DNA from: Nephrocerus scutellatus
Taxonomy: Eukaryota; Arthropoda; Insecta; Diptera; Pipunculidae
Length of the DNA stretch: 64,000 bases
Direction: 5' to 3'
NCBI GenBank assembly: GCA_947095585.1
Contig: OX352761.1
Location: 27,247,777-27,311,776, forward strand
The notes under the pieces: model-generated
Seen by the model: only the letters and a program-made list of their open reading frames with translations
Told to the model about the DNA's origin: nothing
Database searches by the model: none
Translations under genes and position numbers: made by a program
Part shown: one piece after another, positions 43,076-56,829 of the stretch
How the letters are laid out: the number at the start of each line of letters is the position of its first letter
Position numbering within the stretch: the stretch's first letter is position 1

Positions 43076-46000
43076 TAAGCATTTCGAGTTTCGAATGACG
43101 TCACTTTTGACGCAATTACGACTAAACGCGATTATTGAGACATACGACTATTCGTAGTCTCGACTTGATTGTTGGTGTTTCAGTCGAACACCATTTGGAT
43201 TTCGACTGGGAAATAAATGTAATTAAAATGATTATTTCTGTATGAAATCAATCGCGTAAATAACTTTTAAGTGATATTTTTTATTTTTTTTAATGTTATT
43301 TATAAAATTATCACTAAAATAAAAACAAATATTTAGAATTTTAAATATATTATGCTGCTACATTCATTTGAGTGACGCAAGCAGCGCCGACCGATTGGCG
43401 TTTTTTTAGTTACTACGTATTTGTAATTTTGTCAATACAAAGTAAACAAGTATAAACAACAACAAAACATGCGATTTAAAATGGCGATATCGGGCAATAG
43501 CTTTAGTTCGAAAAATTTTTGTAGTACATGCTTACATAGTTGCGTTATGTCGAAACTACGACTTTGAGCATTTCGACTTGTCGTAAGTCGAAATACGACA
43601 GATAAGCATTTCGAGTTTCGAATGACGTCACTTTTGTCGCAATTACGACTAAACGCGATTATTGAGACATTGGACTATTCGTAGTCTCGACTTGATTGTT
43701 GGTGTTTCAGTCGAACACCATTTGGATTTCGACTGGGAAATAAATGTAATTAAAATGATTATTTCTGTATGAAATCAATCGCGTAAATAACTTTTAAGTG
43801 ATATTTTTTATTTTTTTTAATGTTATTTATAAAATTATCACTAAAATAAAAACAAATATTTAGAATTTTAAATATATTATGCTGCTACATTCATTTGAGT
43901 GACGCAAGCAGCGCCGACCGATTGGCGTTTTTTTAGTTACTACGTATTTGTTATTTTGTCAATACAAAGTAAACAAGTATAAACAACAACAAAACATGCA
44001 ATTTAAAATGGCGATATCGGGCAATAGCTTTAGTTCGAAAAATTTTTGTAGTACATGCTTACATAGTTGCGTTATGTCGAAACTACGACTTTGAGCATTT
44101 CGACTTGTCGTAAGTCGAAATACGACAGATAAGCATTTCGAGTTTCGAATGACGTCACTTTTGTCGCAATTACGACTAAACGCGATTATTGAGACATACG
44201 ACTATATATAACTTTTAAGTGATATTTTTTATTTTTTTAATGTTATTTATAAAATTATCACTAAAATAAAAACAAATATTTAGAATTTTAAATATATTAT
44301 GCTGCTACATTCATTTGAGTGACGCAAGCAGCGCCGACCGATTGGCGTTTTTTTAGTTACTACGTATTTGTAATTTTGTCAATACAAAGTAAACAAGTAT
44401 AAACAACAACAAAACATGCAATTTAAAATGGCGATATCGGGCAATAGCTTTAGTTCGAAAAATTTTTGTAGTACATGCTTACATAGTTGCGTTATGTCGA
44501 AACTACGACTTTGAGCATTTCGACTTGTCGTAAGTCGAAATACGACAGATAAGCATTTCGAATTTCGAATGACGTCACTTTTGTCGCAATTACGACTAAA
44601 CGCGATTATTGAGACATACGACTATATATAACTTTTAAGTGATATTTTTTATTTTTTTTAATGTTATTTATAAAATTATCACTAAAATAAAAACAAATAT
44701 TTAGAATTTTAAATATATTATGCTGCTACATTCATTTGAGTGACGCAAGCAGCGCCGACCGATTGGCGTTTTTTTAGTTACTACGTATTTGTAATTTTGT
44801 CAATACAAAGTAAACAAGTATAAACAACAACAAAACATGCAATTTAAAATGGCGATATCGGGCAATAGCTTTAGTTCGAAAAATTTTTGTAGTACATGCT
44901 TACATAGTTGCGTTATGTCGAAACTACGACTTTGAGCATTTCGACTTGTCGTAAGTCGAAATACGACAGATAAGCATTTCGAATTTCGAATGACGTCACT
45001 TTTGTCGCAATTACGACTAAACGCGATTATTGAGACATACGACTATATATAACTTTTAAGTGATATTTTTTATTTTTTTTAATGTTATTTATAAAATTAT
45101 CACTAAAATAAAAACAAATATTTAGAATTTTAAATATATTATGCTGCTACATTCATTTGAGTGACGCAAGCAGCGCCGACCGATTGGCGTTTTTTTAGTT
45201 ACTACGTATTTGTAATTTTGTCAATACAAAGTAAACAAGTATAAACAACAACAAAACATGCAATTTAAAATGGCGATATCGGGCAATAGCTTTAGTTCGA
45301 AAAATTTTTGTAGTACATGCTTACATAGTTGCGTTATGTCGAAACTACGACTTTGAGCATTTCGACTTGTCGTAAGTCGAAATACGACAGATAAGCATTT
45401 CGAGTTTCGAATGACGTCACTTTTGTCGCAATTACGACTAAACGCGATTATTGAGACATACGACTATATATAACTTTTAAGTGATATTTTTTATTTTTTT
45501 AATGTTATTTATAAAATTATCACTAAAATAAAAACAAATATTTAGAATTTTAAATATATTATGCTGCTACATTCATTTGAGTGACGCAAGCAGCGCCGAC
45601 CGATTGGCGTTTTTTTAGTTACTACGTATTTGTAATTTTGTCAATACAAAGTAAACAAGTATAAACAACAACAAAACATGCAATTTAAAATGGCGATATC
45701 GGGCAATAGCTTTAGTTCGAAAAATTTTTGTAGTACATGCTTACATAGTTGCGTTATGTCGAAACTACGACTTTGAGCATTTCGACTTGTCGTAAGTCGA
45801 ACTACGACAGATAAGCATTTCGAATTTCGAATGACGTCACTTTTGTCGCAATTACGACTTAACGCGATTATTGAGACATACGACTATTCGTAGTCTCGAC
45901 TTAATTGTTGGTGTTTCAGTCGAACACCATTTAGATTTCGACTGGGAAATAAATTAAATTAAAATGATTATTTCTGTATGAAATCAATCGCGTAAATAAC

Positions 46001-46637
46001 TTTTAAGTGATAATTTTTATTTTTTTTTAATGTTATTTATAAAATTATGACTAAAATAAAAACAAATATTTAGAATTTTAAATATATTATGCTGCTACAT
46101 TCATTTGAGTGACGCAAGCAGCGCCGACCGTTTGGCGTTTTTTTAGTTACTACGTATTTGTAATTTTGTCAATACAAAGTAAACAAGTATAAACAACAAC
46201 AAAACATGCGATTTAAAATGGCGATATCGGGCAATAGCTTTAGTTCGAAAAAATTTTGTAGTACATGCTTACATAATTGCATTATGTCTAAACTACGACT
46301 TTGAGCATTTCGACTATCGTAAGTCGAAATACGACAGATAAGCATTTCGAGTTTCGAATGACGTCACTTTTGTCGCAATTACGACTAAACGCGATTATTG
46401 AGACATACGACTATTCGTAGTCTCGACTTAATTGTTGGTGTTTCAGTCGAACACCATTTGGATTTCGACTGGGAAATAAATGTAATTAAAATGATTATTT
46501 CTGTATGAAATCAATCGCGTAAATAACTTTTAAGTGATATTTTTTATTTTTTTTTTAATGTTATTTATAAAATTATCACTAAAATAAAAACAAATATTTA
46601 GAATTTTAAATTGTCGTAAGTCGAAATACGACAGATA
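43076..46637. repeat. Satellite array E with four consecutive short monomers
   Basis: Begins at monomer position 412 and ends at 413. Short-monomer joints (GACTATATATAAC) at 44200, 44620, 45041 and 45462 are 420-421 bp apart, a tandem run of the deletion variant. The right end carries the private variants also seen at the right end of array C. I count eight TGACGTCA sites. Confidence 0.95.
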
Positions 46638-48357
46638 CATAATCGGCCCCCTGTAGTATTCTGATTGTCATATAATCAGTAGCTTCAGCTTAGCTCTGCT
46701 CATAGCTCATAGGTAAATTTTTATTCGTTCAGAAATTTTCAGAAAAAATGTTTTTGTTTTTGATTGTGAAAAAAACCAATAAACCAAAAAGCCAACCAAT
46801 GCTATATATTTATTTAGCATTAAAACAGCTTAAAATGCTAAACCGTCAGACAATAACTGATTAAAAATAAACAAAGTGATTATAAACACTTCAAAATTGA
46901 ATTTTCTTACTTAACTATTTTTACTTATAAATATCACATTATAAAATCAGCGTTATTATTTATCATCACAATTTATTTGTTAATCCGTCATTAAGTCTGA
47001 CGACTTAACATACGCGAAACCAATACCACTAGTAAGCTATTAAAGTAACAAGATTTTTATGGAGAATGCTTGCAAATAAAACGCCAAAACGAAACAATAC
47101 CCGTCGATTGCCGACAGGTAGCACAGTATCTGTTACATAACTATTTAATTAAATTTAAAAATCAAACAATAATAGGAACAGTTTGCAAATAGAAAGGCAA
47201 ACAAAATCCACGAGAAAAATCTACCCATACCCACACAACGAAAGAGAATAATTACTGCGTTTCAATGAACATGAAGGAGTAGGATTGGGTTGAAAATTAA
47301 TTTCGTTAAATCGAAAATGGCGTCACGCGTTTCCATGTAATCAGAATGAAACAGAGTTGAAATTTTGACAGAATAATACAAAATCCGATGTCTACTTACA
47401 AAATAATAAAATTCGCTAGTTTGAATTTCAACTCTGCTCAACCCAGGTATTTTCGTTGAGTTAAAACTGAGTAAACGTAAACTCAACTCAACCCTGTTTC
47501 TATAAGCGCTAACCCAGGATTAACCCTCCATGGAAACGAGATAATTGATATGCATAAGACGTTGACATGACGTTTTTTTTTCATTAAAAATCTGGCGCAG
47601 GTTGATTTTTTGGCTGTGAAGTGGCTAGATCGAAATTCCCCTCTAACAGATCTGTATATTTTGGGAGATTTAACCCTCTTTTCACTAAATACAACAACAA
47701 CAAAAGTGGTAATACTGAATTTTTTTATTAAATTATTTTTATTTATAAATATCACATTATAAAATCGGCATAATTGCTTAACAATTATTTGTTAATCAGT
47801 CATAAGCTGTTTTAATGCAAAATACATAGCCAGAGACAATCGTACCAATTCCAACTGGAAACTGGAATGTACATTTCTAATAAGAATTTACAAATTCGTT
47901 AGTACGTTTCAGCCAAAGCCAATCGTACCAATTCCAATTGGAATATGTACATTTCTTATAAGAAGCTTTCAGAATTTTTTTTTATGATTGTGGTTTGAAA
48001 AGTAGACTATAGATCTTAGAGGTTTTTTTCAATTATTATTTATCTTTGTACCACACACCTAATGTGACTAATAATTAATAAACATGTTCATTCTCATTGT
48101 AACAAAATGTACCGTACCAACAGTACAAATTTATATGAACAATGAAGCCATAATCATTTTCGATGACACCATAACACCATTAGATACCTAACTAACGTAG
48201 GCTTTATGAGATTTTCCAATTTTATTGTAAAAACTTATTATGCTTTGTATGTAGGTAGGTACATTATATTGAAGTTTTTTGTTAATAACAATTAGTATAT
48301 AAATATACTAATTAAATTGTGTTCCCGAGTTACATATCGTTTGTTTAATCATTTTGT
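46638..48357. other. Non-coding spacer between satellite and H2B, unit 5
   Basis: 1720 bp, very close to unit 3, with private changes shared with unit 6 (GGTAATACTG near 47710, AGAAGCTTTC near 47961). No gene seen. Confidence 0.6.
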
Positions 48358-48373
48358 GGCCCTGAAAAGGGCC
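48358..48373 (-). terminator. Histone 3' stem-loop of H2B, unit 5
   Basis: Minus-strand GGCCCTTTTCAGGGCC, unchanged. Confidence 0.97.
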
Positions 48374-48426
48374 TTTTTATTTGGTGGGGTGTCTTAAAAA
48401 AGCCAAAGATAAGATGACGCCGATAT

Positions 48427-48798
48427 TTACTTAGAGCTGGTATATTTAGTAACAGCTTTTGTTCCTTCACTGACCGCATGCTTGGCCAACTCTCCGGGAA
48501 GTAAAAGACGAACAGCAGTCTGAATTTCCCGACTTGTGATTGTCGAACGTTTATTGTAGTGTGCCAAGCGGGACGCTTCGGCAGCGATACGTTCAAAAAT
48601 ATCATTGACAAAACTGTTCATGATACTCATGGCTTTTGATGAGATACCAGTATCCGGATGGACTTGCTTCAACACTTTGTAAATGTAAATTGCGTAGCTT
48701 TCCTTCCTCTTGCGCTTGTTCTTTTTACCAGGTTTAGTAATATTTTTCTGGGCCTTTCCAGCTTTCTTTTCTGCTTTTCCACTTGTCTTTGGCGGCAT
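48427..48798 (-). CDS. H2B: Histone H2B, unit 5
   Basis: 123 residues, identical to the other copies. TATA at 48849-48855 (minus) and about 220 bp of the shared promoter region are intact, since the retrotransposon here lies on the far, H2A side. Confidence 0.99.
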   Translation of the reverse strand: MPPKTSGKAEKKAGKAQKNITKPGKKNKRKRKESYAIYIYKVLKQVHPDTGISSKAMSIMNSFVNDIFERIAAEASRLAHYNKRSTITSREIQTAVRLLLPGELAKHAVSEGTKAVTKYTSSK

Positions 48799-49082
48799 TA
48801 TGAAAATTTAACTCAACTCTCAACAAATAGAATAGAATAACCAATAATTATAAACTCGTCGCACAGTACTAACTACTTAGTTGTTCACCACACCGATTCT
48901 ACAGTAACTTTTGACTAAAAAACCAAAAATACCAACATTATATGTATTTTTAGAAACGAATCTTTCATTTTGCTTTGTTTCTCTTTCAACGAGAGAAAAA
49001 CGACAAATTATACAACAATGAGTACGTTTCGTGTGTGCTTGAAAGGTATAAATAGTTCATTCGCTTCTAGAAACCATCATAT
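48799..49082. promoter_or_regulatory. H2B/H2A promoter region, unit 5, now ending in a retrotransposon
   Basis: Contains the H2B TATA (48849-48855, minus) and the H2A TATAAATA (49047-49054). The H2A TATA now points into retrotransposon copy 2, which begins 28 bp beyond it, about where H2A transcription would start. Confidence 0.8.
49069..49082. repeat. Target-site duplication, left, retrotransposon copy 2
   Basis: AGAAACCATCATAT, matching 52525-52538. Confidence 0.9.
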
Positions 49083-49337
49083 AAGCCAGCAACTAGCAAC
49101 AAACCACCACCAACCATCCAAGAATGCAGTAAACCAGTGAAGAAGCAAGCTTTAAAAACGGCTCCATCTACTGAAAAAACCAATATTTTTGACGACACTG
49201 AAAGGTTATTCGGCGCAGACCTTTTTACAATTTTGCAGAAGGCAAGAAAAGTCGTGCCTGCTAATTATAGCAGCCTTGATGACAGGTCCAAAACAACCGT
49301 TTTGGGTCGACTTATTTGTGAATTATGTTCACAATAA
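49083..49337 (+). pseudogene. ORF1 3' remnant of retrotransposon copy 2
   Basis: Open for 84 codons to the normal ORF1 stop, corresponding to residues 428-511 of ORF1 in copy 1. The zinc knuckles and everything before them are missing. Overlaps the start of ORF2 by 13 bp, as in copy 1. Confidence 0.9.
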
Positions 49338-52252
49338 GCAGGATAAGTATATTCTCATATAATGTGAACTCCATTTATTCTTTAGCAAGGCGTATCACAC
49401 TTAAATTATTTATTAAAACTAATAAACCTGACATTCTTCTTTTACAGGAAACAAACCTCACAGGGAGAAACCCGTTCAGTCCAGACGGATACAATATCCA
49501 CAGGGTCGACAAAAGCAGTGGACGCTCTGGGACGGCGGTCCTTATCAAGGACACTATGGCAGGCGAGAAGGTAGAAATCAGTGGGCTGCGTAGCATAGAA
49601 GCAACAGCTGTCAGCATCAAAGTCAACGAGGTTGAGACCTTGCTGGTGATATCTGTATACAATCACTGTAACGCAACGAGGGAAGACATCCAACGGGATC
49701 TGCAAACTGTCTGCGGCATCTCCTCTAGGCACACATACTGTGTGGTTGGAGGGGACTTTAACGCTAGACACACCCGATGGCAAGATGAAGTGTGCAACAG
49801 TCAAGGAAAGGCTATTGCAGATTGGCTGGATTCAAATCCTCATCAGCATACAATGGCTGTAGTTTCTCAGCCCCGGAAGACGTACCCTCGGACACCGTCA
49901 ACTCTGGATTTCTTTCTGGCAACTACAAATTTTATTAATATCCTTCCAGAATTAAAAAATTATTCATGTTTGGCGCACGATAGCGACTCGGATCATATGG
50001 CCATAGAGCTTCGAGTGAGGTTGAATCAGCGAATTTTGAAAGTCACACCACCATCTGAACTACACATCAACTTCAGGAAAGTAAACTGGAACCGGTTTAG
50101 ATCTGAAGTTGAAGCTGATTTAACAATGCCAGCAGACTGCAGAAATCTGGAGAATTACGAAATTAATGATGCTATAAGAAATTTCGAGAATGCGGTAAAC
50201 ACAGCCATCAATCGGCAGAAAACAATACGCACCAGCAGGGATCGCTTCCAACACCTGCCTGGACATATACAGGCAATATATGCTCACAAGCAACGGCTGA
50301 GGAAGCGCCTTCAGAGGATTTTTAATAGGACTCTTAATACAGTCAATGACGAATACCAGTCTGTACTTTCGCAACTGCGTTGTACAGTGAACATGCTTCG
50401 TCAAGCACTACGGAAGTACCAGGAAGATGACCTGACCAAACGACTCCAGAACATCAAACCAGGTCATGATGCTTTTAAGAAGCTGAACGCTCTGGTCGGA
50501 AAGCGTATTTCCATTCCAGAAAGTATCACGTTTGGAGATCAAGTAGCATCCAGTCCTGTTGAAAAAGCCGAAGCCTTTGCCTGCCATTTTGAAAGGAGTT
50601 TTACGGACCGACCACCAACGCATCTTCCAGATTTTTTGGAAGAGGTGGAAAGTCTTGTGGAAGACGTCACTTCTGCAAGTAATCCTGTAGTGCGGTTTAG
50701 TGAAGAAAACCCCGCTAGAGCGCCCGTAGACGTTGAAATGTTTACCAAAACAGCTATAGTCAGTGATTTAATAATGAGTGGAAACTCAAAAAAATCATCG
50801 GGCATTGACGGGATTTCTAACTTTTTGCTTAAAAAGTTACCGGGTATGGCAATCTTGATGTTAACCATCATTTTCAACAATTGCCTTAACAATGGTTACT
50901 TTCCAGACAACTGGAAGGTGGCCAAAGTAGTACCAGTACCCAAAAAAACTGACCGCTCAAGCGTAACTGGTTACCGTCCAATAGCTTTACTGTGTTGTAT
51001 CAGTAAGGTATTCGAGTCTTTGATCCGTAAAAAGATCAATACATTTTGTTCGGAAAGAGGCCTTATTCCTTCCTTTCAATTCGGTTTCCGTGAGAAGCAC
51101 TCTACGATGCACCCTCTGCTGAAACTTCACAGTAACGTCACTCGAGGACTGAACGTTAAAAGCAGTACAGTAGCCTGTTTGCTAGACATCGAAAAAGCCT
51201 TCGATAGTGTATGGATCAACGGGCTACTGTTCAAACTTATAAGATTTGGCTTCCCCAATTATATTGTAAAAATAATTAAAAATTTTCTCTTTCACAGGGT
51301 TTTTTTTGTACAGATTTTTGGCGACTCATCCACTAGGAAAGGGATTAAAGCCGGAGTTCCTCAAGGTTCCAGGCTTGGCCCAGTCCTTTTCAACATCTAC
51401 ACGGCGGATCAACCCACCAATACAGCCGGAACAAGCAGCATGCTTTACGCGGATGACTCGATCACGTATGCCGTTTCTCTCTCTCCTGAGATAGCTGCCC
51501 GAAGAGTGGAGGAACACCTCCGAAATCTTTGGGACTACTACCTCAAGTGGGGGTTGAAGATAAATGCAAACAAAACGGAACTCATCTGCTTCCGAGTGCC
51601 AGGGACAAGAACAGGGAGAAAAAATTTTGTGAGCCGGTGCAGAGGATTAAAAATCACCCTTCCAGACAACACAGTTATAAAAACCCAATCAGAGACGAAG
51701 TATCTGGGAATAAACTTCACCGAGAGGCTCAAGTTTAATGCCCATATCGATAAAACTTTGAAAAAGGCTAATTACGCCCTTCATTTGGTGCACCCGCTTC
51801 TACGAAGGCGAAACGGACTGTCAAACAACACCAGGCTGCTCATCTACAAGCAGCTCATCAGGCCAGTGATAACCTATGGCTATCCCATATGGTTCACCGT
51901 CTCACCAACAACGATGAAGAAGATCTCCCTATTTGAAAGGAAGGTACTTAGGATCTGTACAGGACTCTGGAGGGTGCCAAACAGCTATAAGTTTGTCTCG
52001 AGTGCAAGGCTTTACGACGCGGCAGGTCTGCTACCCATAACCGACCACTTGTTCCGAATGGCAAAGAAATTCGTTGATGGGTGGGAAACACATCCAAGTC
52101 CGGAGATGCAAGGACTGAGAATCGAAGAAATCGAGCCAAGCCACCGCTATATAAACATCAGAGGATTCACAGATGCTAGATTTGACGACATCTTTAATAA
52201 TCAAGACGTCTCCTTCTACGAGAAGGCCAGCAATCAACATTACAGAGGCTGA
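49325..52252 (+). CDS. ORF2 endonuclease/reverse transcriptase of retrotransposon copy 2, intact
   Basis: 975 residues, uninterrupted. The N-terminal APE-type endonuclease shows NVN (13-15), QET with Glu42, GGDFNARHTRW with Asp144 and Asn146, TLDF with Asp195 and SDSDHMAI with His224. The reverse transcriptase follows: GYRPIALL, a FGFREKHST block, LLDIEKAFDSVW (Asp621), GVPQGSRLGP (from 677), YADD (708-711), KINANKTELICF and KYLGINF. The C-terminal part includes YGYPIWFTVSP; there is no RNase H domain. Its role would be target-primed reverse transcription: nicking genomic DNA and copying element RNA. It appears capable of encoding a complete protein; expression would have to come from the neighbouring histone promoter because the element's own 5' end is gone. 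Confidence 0.95.
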   Translation: MFTISRISIFSYNVNSIYSLARRITLKLFIKTNKPDILLLQETNLTGRNPFSPDGYNIHRVDKSSGRSGTAVLIKDTMAGEKVEISGLRSIEATAVSIKVNEVETLLVISVYNHCNATREDIQRDLQTVCGISSRHTYCVVGGDFNARHTRWQDEVCNSQGKAIADWLDSNPHQHTMAVVSQPRKTYPRTPSTLDFFLATTNFINILPELKNYSCLAHDSDSDHMAIELRVRLNQRILKVTPPSELHINFRKVNWNRFRSEVEADLTMPADCRNLENYEINDAIRNFENAVNTAINRQKTIRTSRDRFQHLPGHIQAIYAHKQRLRKRLQRIFNRTLNTVNDEYQSVLSQLRCTVNMLRQALRKYQEDDLTKRLQNIKPGHDAFKKLNALVGKRISIPESITFGDQVASSPVEKAEAFACHFERSFTDRPPTHLPDFLEEVESLVEDVTSASNPVVRFSEENPARAPVDVEMFTKTAIVSDLIMSGNSKKSSGIDGISNFLLKKLPGMAILMLTIIFNNCLNNGYFPDNWKVAKVVPVPKKTDRSSVTGYRPIALLCCISKVFESLIRKKINTFCSERGLIPSFQFGFREKHSTMHPLLKLHSNVTRGLNVKSSTVACLLDIEKAFDSVWINGLLFKLIRFGFPNYIVKIIKNFLFHRVFFVQIFGDSSTRKGIKAGVPQGSRLGPVLFNIYTADQPTNTAGTSSMLYADDSITYAVSLSPEIAARRVEEHLRNLWDYYLKWGLKINANKTELICFRVPGTRTGRKNFVSRCRGLKITLPDNTVIKTQSETKYLGINFTERLKFNAHIDKTLKKANYALHLVHPLLRRRNGLSNNTRLLIYKQLIRPVITYGYPIWFTVSPTTMKKISLFERKVLRICTGLWRVPNSYKFVSSARLYDAAGLLPITDHLFRMAKKFVDGWETHPSPEMQGLRIEEIEPSHRYINIRGFTDARFDDIFNNQDVSFYEKASNQHYRG

Positions 52253-52502
52253 AGATCGCCCTGTGTATACCCCCTTTAATATTATTCTTCATTTTTATTT
52301 TATTTTAAAATTTATCGTTTAAAATTAAATTGCTTTAAAAATAAACTTGTAGTAGATTAAGTAGTAAAAAATATTGTTTAATAATAAGCAATACAAAAAA
52401 AGACAATGTAAATACGTCGGGCCCCTATTGTTGAGCCGACACTAAATAATAATAGTTATAAGTTTAGTTTTTAAGTCAAAATTGTATAATATCTAAATGT
52501 TT

Positions 52503-52508
52503 AATAAA
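52503..52508 (+). terminator. Polyadenylation signal of retrotransposon copy 2
   Basis: AATAAA 17 bp before the element end. If used, transcripts from the H2A promoter would be polyadenylated before reaching H2A. Confidence 0.6.
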
Positions 52509-52524
52509 ATATCTTAATCTAAAA

Positions 52525-52538
52525 AGAAACCATCATAT
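52525..52538. repeat. Target-site duplication, right, retrotransposon copy 2
   Basis: AGAAACCATCATAT, second copy of 49069-49082. It falls in the H2A 5' leader. Confidence 0.9.
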
Positions 52539-52562
52539 TTGTGTGAATCGTTCTCAAGTTAA

Positions 52563-52964
<402 letters not shown>

Positions 52965-53014
52965 ATTTCTGTGCGCAAAAGAGTTAAAAGCAAAGTAGTA
53001 CTAAAGAAAAAAAC

Positions 53015-53030
53015 CGTCCTTTTCAGGACG
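53015..53030 (+). terminator. Histone 3' stem-loop of H2A, unit 5
   Basis: CGTCCTTTTCAGGACG, unchanged although the promoter is displaced. Confidence 0.96.
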
Positions 53031-53600
53031 ACAAATCTTCTTATGAGAAGGGATAACTTTTATTAATATCAAAAATAATAGAAATGAGGTTAATAATTTA
53101 AAGAAAATATTATTACAATTCAACGAAGAACTAATTTACTTTTCACAATATCAGTGTATTGAGTTTGGTGTGATAGATTATAATAGTTTTGTTGACAGCA
53201 AATTACCATTTTACAACGAACACTATTTCACTTATTTTTGAAATAAACGTGTCTAAATTGCATAGCTTAGCAACGTAATTTCTTGTTTTTAATTAATAAC
53301 AAAGGAATACTTATATTTTGGTTGGGTGACGACACAATGAAAGAGGAGAGAACAGCAATATGGCGGGCGTTGAGTACTTTTCTTATAAACACACCAAGTG
53401 TATTATTAGTAATGTTTTTCATACAAAATAGCCTTAGACAGAGAACACGTCCGCCTTTCATTCCGAATTTTTTAAATTATTCTTAAGTATTGCAAAAAGC
53501 CAAAGTAAAAATTTCAATTATAATAAATAATAGTTCTATACGGACATATTTTAAAAACAATTAAAACATTAAAAGTATCTTCTTTTTGAATTTATTTTGT
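53031..53600. other. Convergent H2A/H4 spacer, unit 5
   Basis: 570 bp. Differs from unit 1 by a T insertion (near 53287), an ATT insertion (near 53404) and a 4-bp deletion near 53534. These indels break the open frame seen in other units. No gene seen. Confidence 0.7.
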
Positions 53601-53616
53601 GGTCCTGAAAAGGACC
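53601..53616 (-). terminator. Histone 3' stem-loop of H4, unit 5
   Basis: Minus-strand GGTCCTTTTCAGGACC, unchanged. Confidence 0.97.
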
Positions 53617-53662
53617 GATTGATATTTTACTGATATAGAACGCAAATACGATTGAATAGAAT

Positions 53663-54716
<1,054 letters not shown>

Positions 54717-54789
54717 AGTGGCAATTATGTTGCTGGTTAATACATTACATCTGCATAATTGACTGGTGATAACAAAATTAAATAAAATC

Positions 54790-54805
54790 GGTCCTTTTCA
54801 GGACC
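54790..54805 (+). terminator. Histone 3' stem-loop of H3, unit 5
   Basis: GGTCCTTTTCAGGACC. The A-run upstream is interrupted (AACAAAATT), unique to this unit. Confidence 0.97.
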
Positions 54806-54953
54806 ACAAAATATAATTTATAAAGGGAAGATCTCATCTTAGTTTTAAATAAACATATTATTTACTACCTATTTTATCAGATTACTCGCTATTCATAATT
54901 GAGGTGTCACAAAATCTGTATATGTATGAACTTATCGGTTTTTTTGAAAGGGA

Positions 54954-55071
54954 AACACTACAGAACCCATTTTTCCTACTGGGGGTTGATTATGTAAGCA
55001 TTTCGAGTTTCGAACACTACAGAACCCATTTTTCCTACTGGGGGTTGATTATGTAAGCATTTCGAGTTTCG
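54954..55071. repeat. 59-bp tandem duplication across the histone/satellite joint
   Basis: Positions 54954-55012 and 55013-55071 are direct copies, each containing the right cassette end (GGGGGTTGATTATG) and the first satellite bases (TAAGCATTTCGAGTTTCGAA). Absent at all other units, so it arose after the unit was copied. Confidence 0.93.
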
Positions 55072-56829
55072 AATGACGTCACTTTTGTCGCAATTACGAC
55101 TAAACGCGATTATTGAGACATTCGACTATTCGTAGTCTCGACTTGATTGTTGGTGTTTCAGTCGAACACCATTTGGATTTCGACTGGGAAATAAATGTAA
55201 TTAAAATGATTATTTCTGTATGAAATCAATCGCGTAAATAACTTTTAAGTGATATTTTTTATTTTTTTTTAATGTTATTTATAAAATTATCACTAAAATA
55301 AAAACAAATATTTAGAATTTTAAATATATTATGCTGCTACATTCATTTGAGTGACGCAAGCAGCGCCGACCGATTGGCGTTTTTTTAGTTACTACGTATT
55401 TGTAATTTTGTCAATACAAAGTAAACAAGTATAAACAACAACAAAACATGCAATTTAAAATGGCGATATCGGGCAATAGCTTTAGTTCGAAAAATTTTTG
55501 TAGTACATGCTTACATAGTTGCGTTATGTCGAAACTACGACTTTGAGCATTTCGACTTGTCGTAAGTCGAAATACGACAGATAAGCATTTCGAGTTTCGA
55601 ATGACGTCACTTTTGTCGCAATTACGACTAAACGCGATTATTGAGACATACGACTATATATAACTTTTAAGTGATATTTTTTATTTTTTTTAATGTTATT
55701 TATAAAATTATCACTAAAATAAAAACAAATATTTAGAATTTTAAATATATTATGCTGCTACATTCATTTGAGTGACGCAAGCAGCGCCGACCGATTGGCG
55801 TTTTTTTAGTTACTACGTATTTGTAATTTTGTCAATACAAAGTAAACAAGTATAAACAACAACAAAACATGCAATATAAAATGGCGATATCGGGCAATAG
55901 CTTTAGTTCGAAAAATTTTTGTAGTACATGCTTACATAGTTGCGTTATGTCGAAACTACGACTTTGAGCATTTCGACTTGTCGTAAGTCGAAATACGACA
56001 GATAAGCATTTCGAGTTTCGAATGACGTCACTTTTGTCGCAATTACGACTAAACGCGATTATTGAGACATACGACTATTCGTAGTCTCGACTTAATTGTT
56101 GGTGTTTCAGTCGAACACCATTTGGATTTCGACTGGGAAATAAATGTAATTAAAATGATTATTTCTGTATGAAATCAATCGCGTAAATAACTTTTAAGTG
56201 ATAATTTTTATTTTTTTTTAATGTTATTTATAAAATTATGACTAAAATAAAAACAAATATTTAGAATTTTAAATATATTATGCTGCTACATTCATTTGAG
56301 TGACGCAAGCAGCGCCGACCGATTGGCGTTTTTTTAGTTACTACGTATTTGTAATTTTGTCAATACAAAGTAAACAAGTATAAACAACAACAAAACATGC
56401 GATTTAAAATGGCGATATCGGGCAATAGCTTTAGTTCGAAAAAATTTTGTAGTACATGCTTACATAATTGCATTATGTCGAAACTACGACTTTGAGCATT
56501 TCGACTTATCGTAAGTCGAAATACGACAGATAAGCATTTCGAGTTTCGAATGACGTCACTTTTGTCGCAATTACGACTAAACGCGATTATTGAGACATAC
56601 GACTATTCGTAGTCTCGACTTAATTGTTGGTGTTTCAGTCGAACACCATTTGGATTTCGACTGGGAAATAAATGTAATTAAAATGATTATTTCTGTATGA
56701 AATCAATCGCGTAAATAACTTTTAAGTGATATTTTTTATTTTTTTTTTAATGTTATTTATAAAATTATCACTAAAATAAAAACAAATATTTAGAATTTTA
56801 AATTGTCGTAAGTCGAAATACGACAGATA
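55054..56829. repeat. Satellite array F
   Basis: A short array of 1776 bp with one 420-bp-type joint (55652). Begins at monomer position 412 after the duplicated joint and ends at 413. The first monomer reads TTTTGTCGC where arrays B-E have TTTTGACGC. Confidence 0.95.

Larger units (their letters stand above)
49083..52524 (+). mobile_element. Jockey-like non-LTR retrotransposon, copy 2 (5'-truncated, ORF2 intact)
   Basis: 3442 bp on the plus strand. The 5' end is cut within ORF1 codon 428 as numbered in copy 1; the rest runs to the same 3' end with AATAAA at 52503-52508 and a terminal TAATCT followed by A residues. A 14-bp target duplication flanks it. ORF2 is almost identical to that of copy 1 apart from scattered substitutions, so the family moved recently. 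It shares transcriptional direction with H2A and separates the H2A TATA (49047) from the H2A ATG (52590). Confidence 0.94.
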
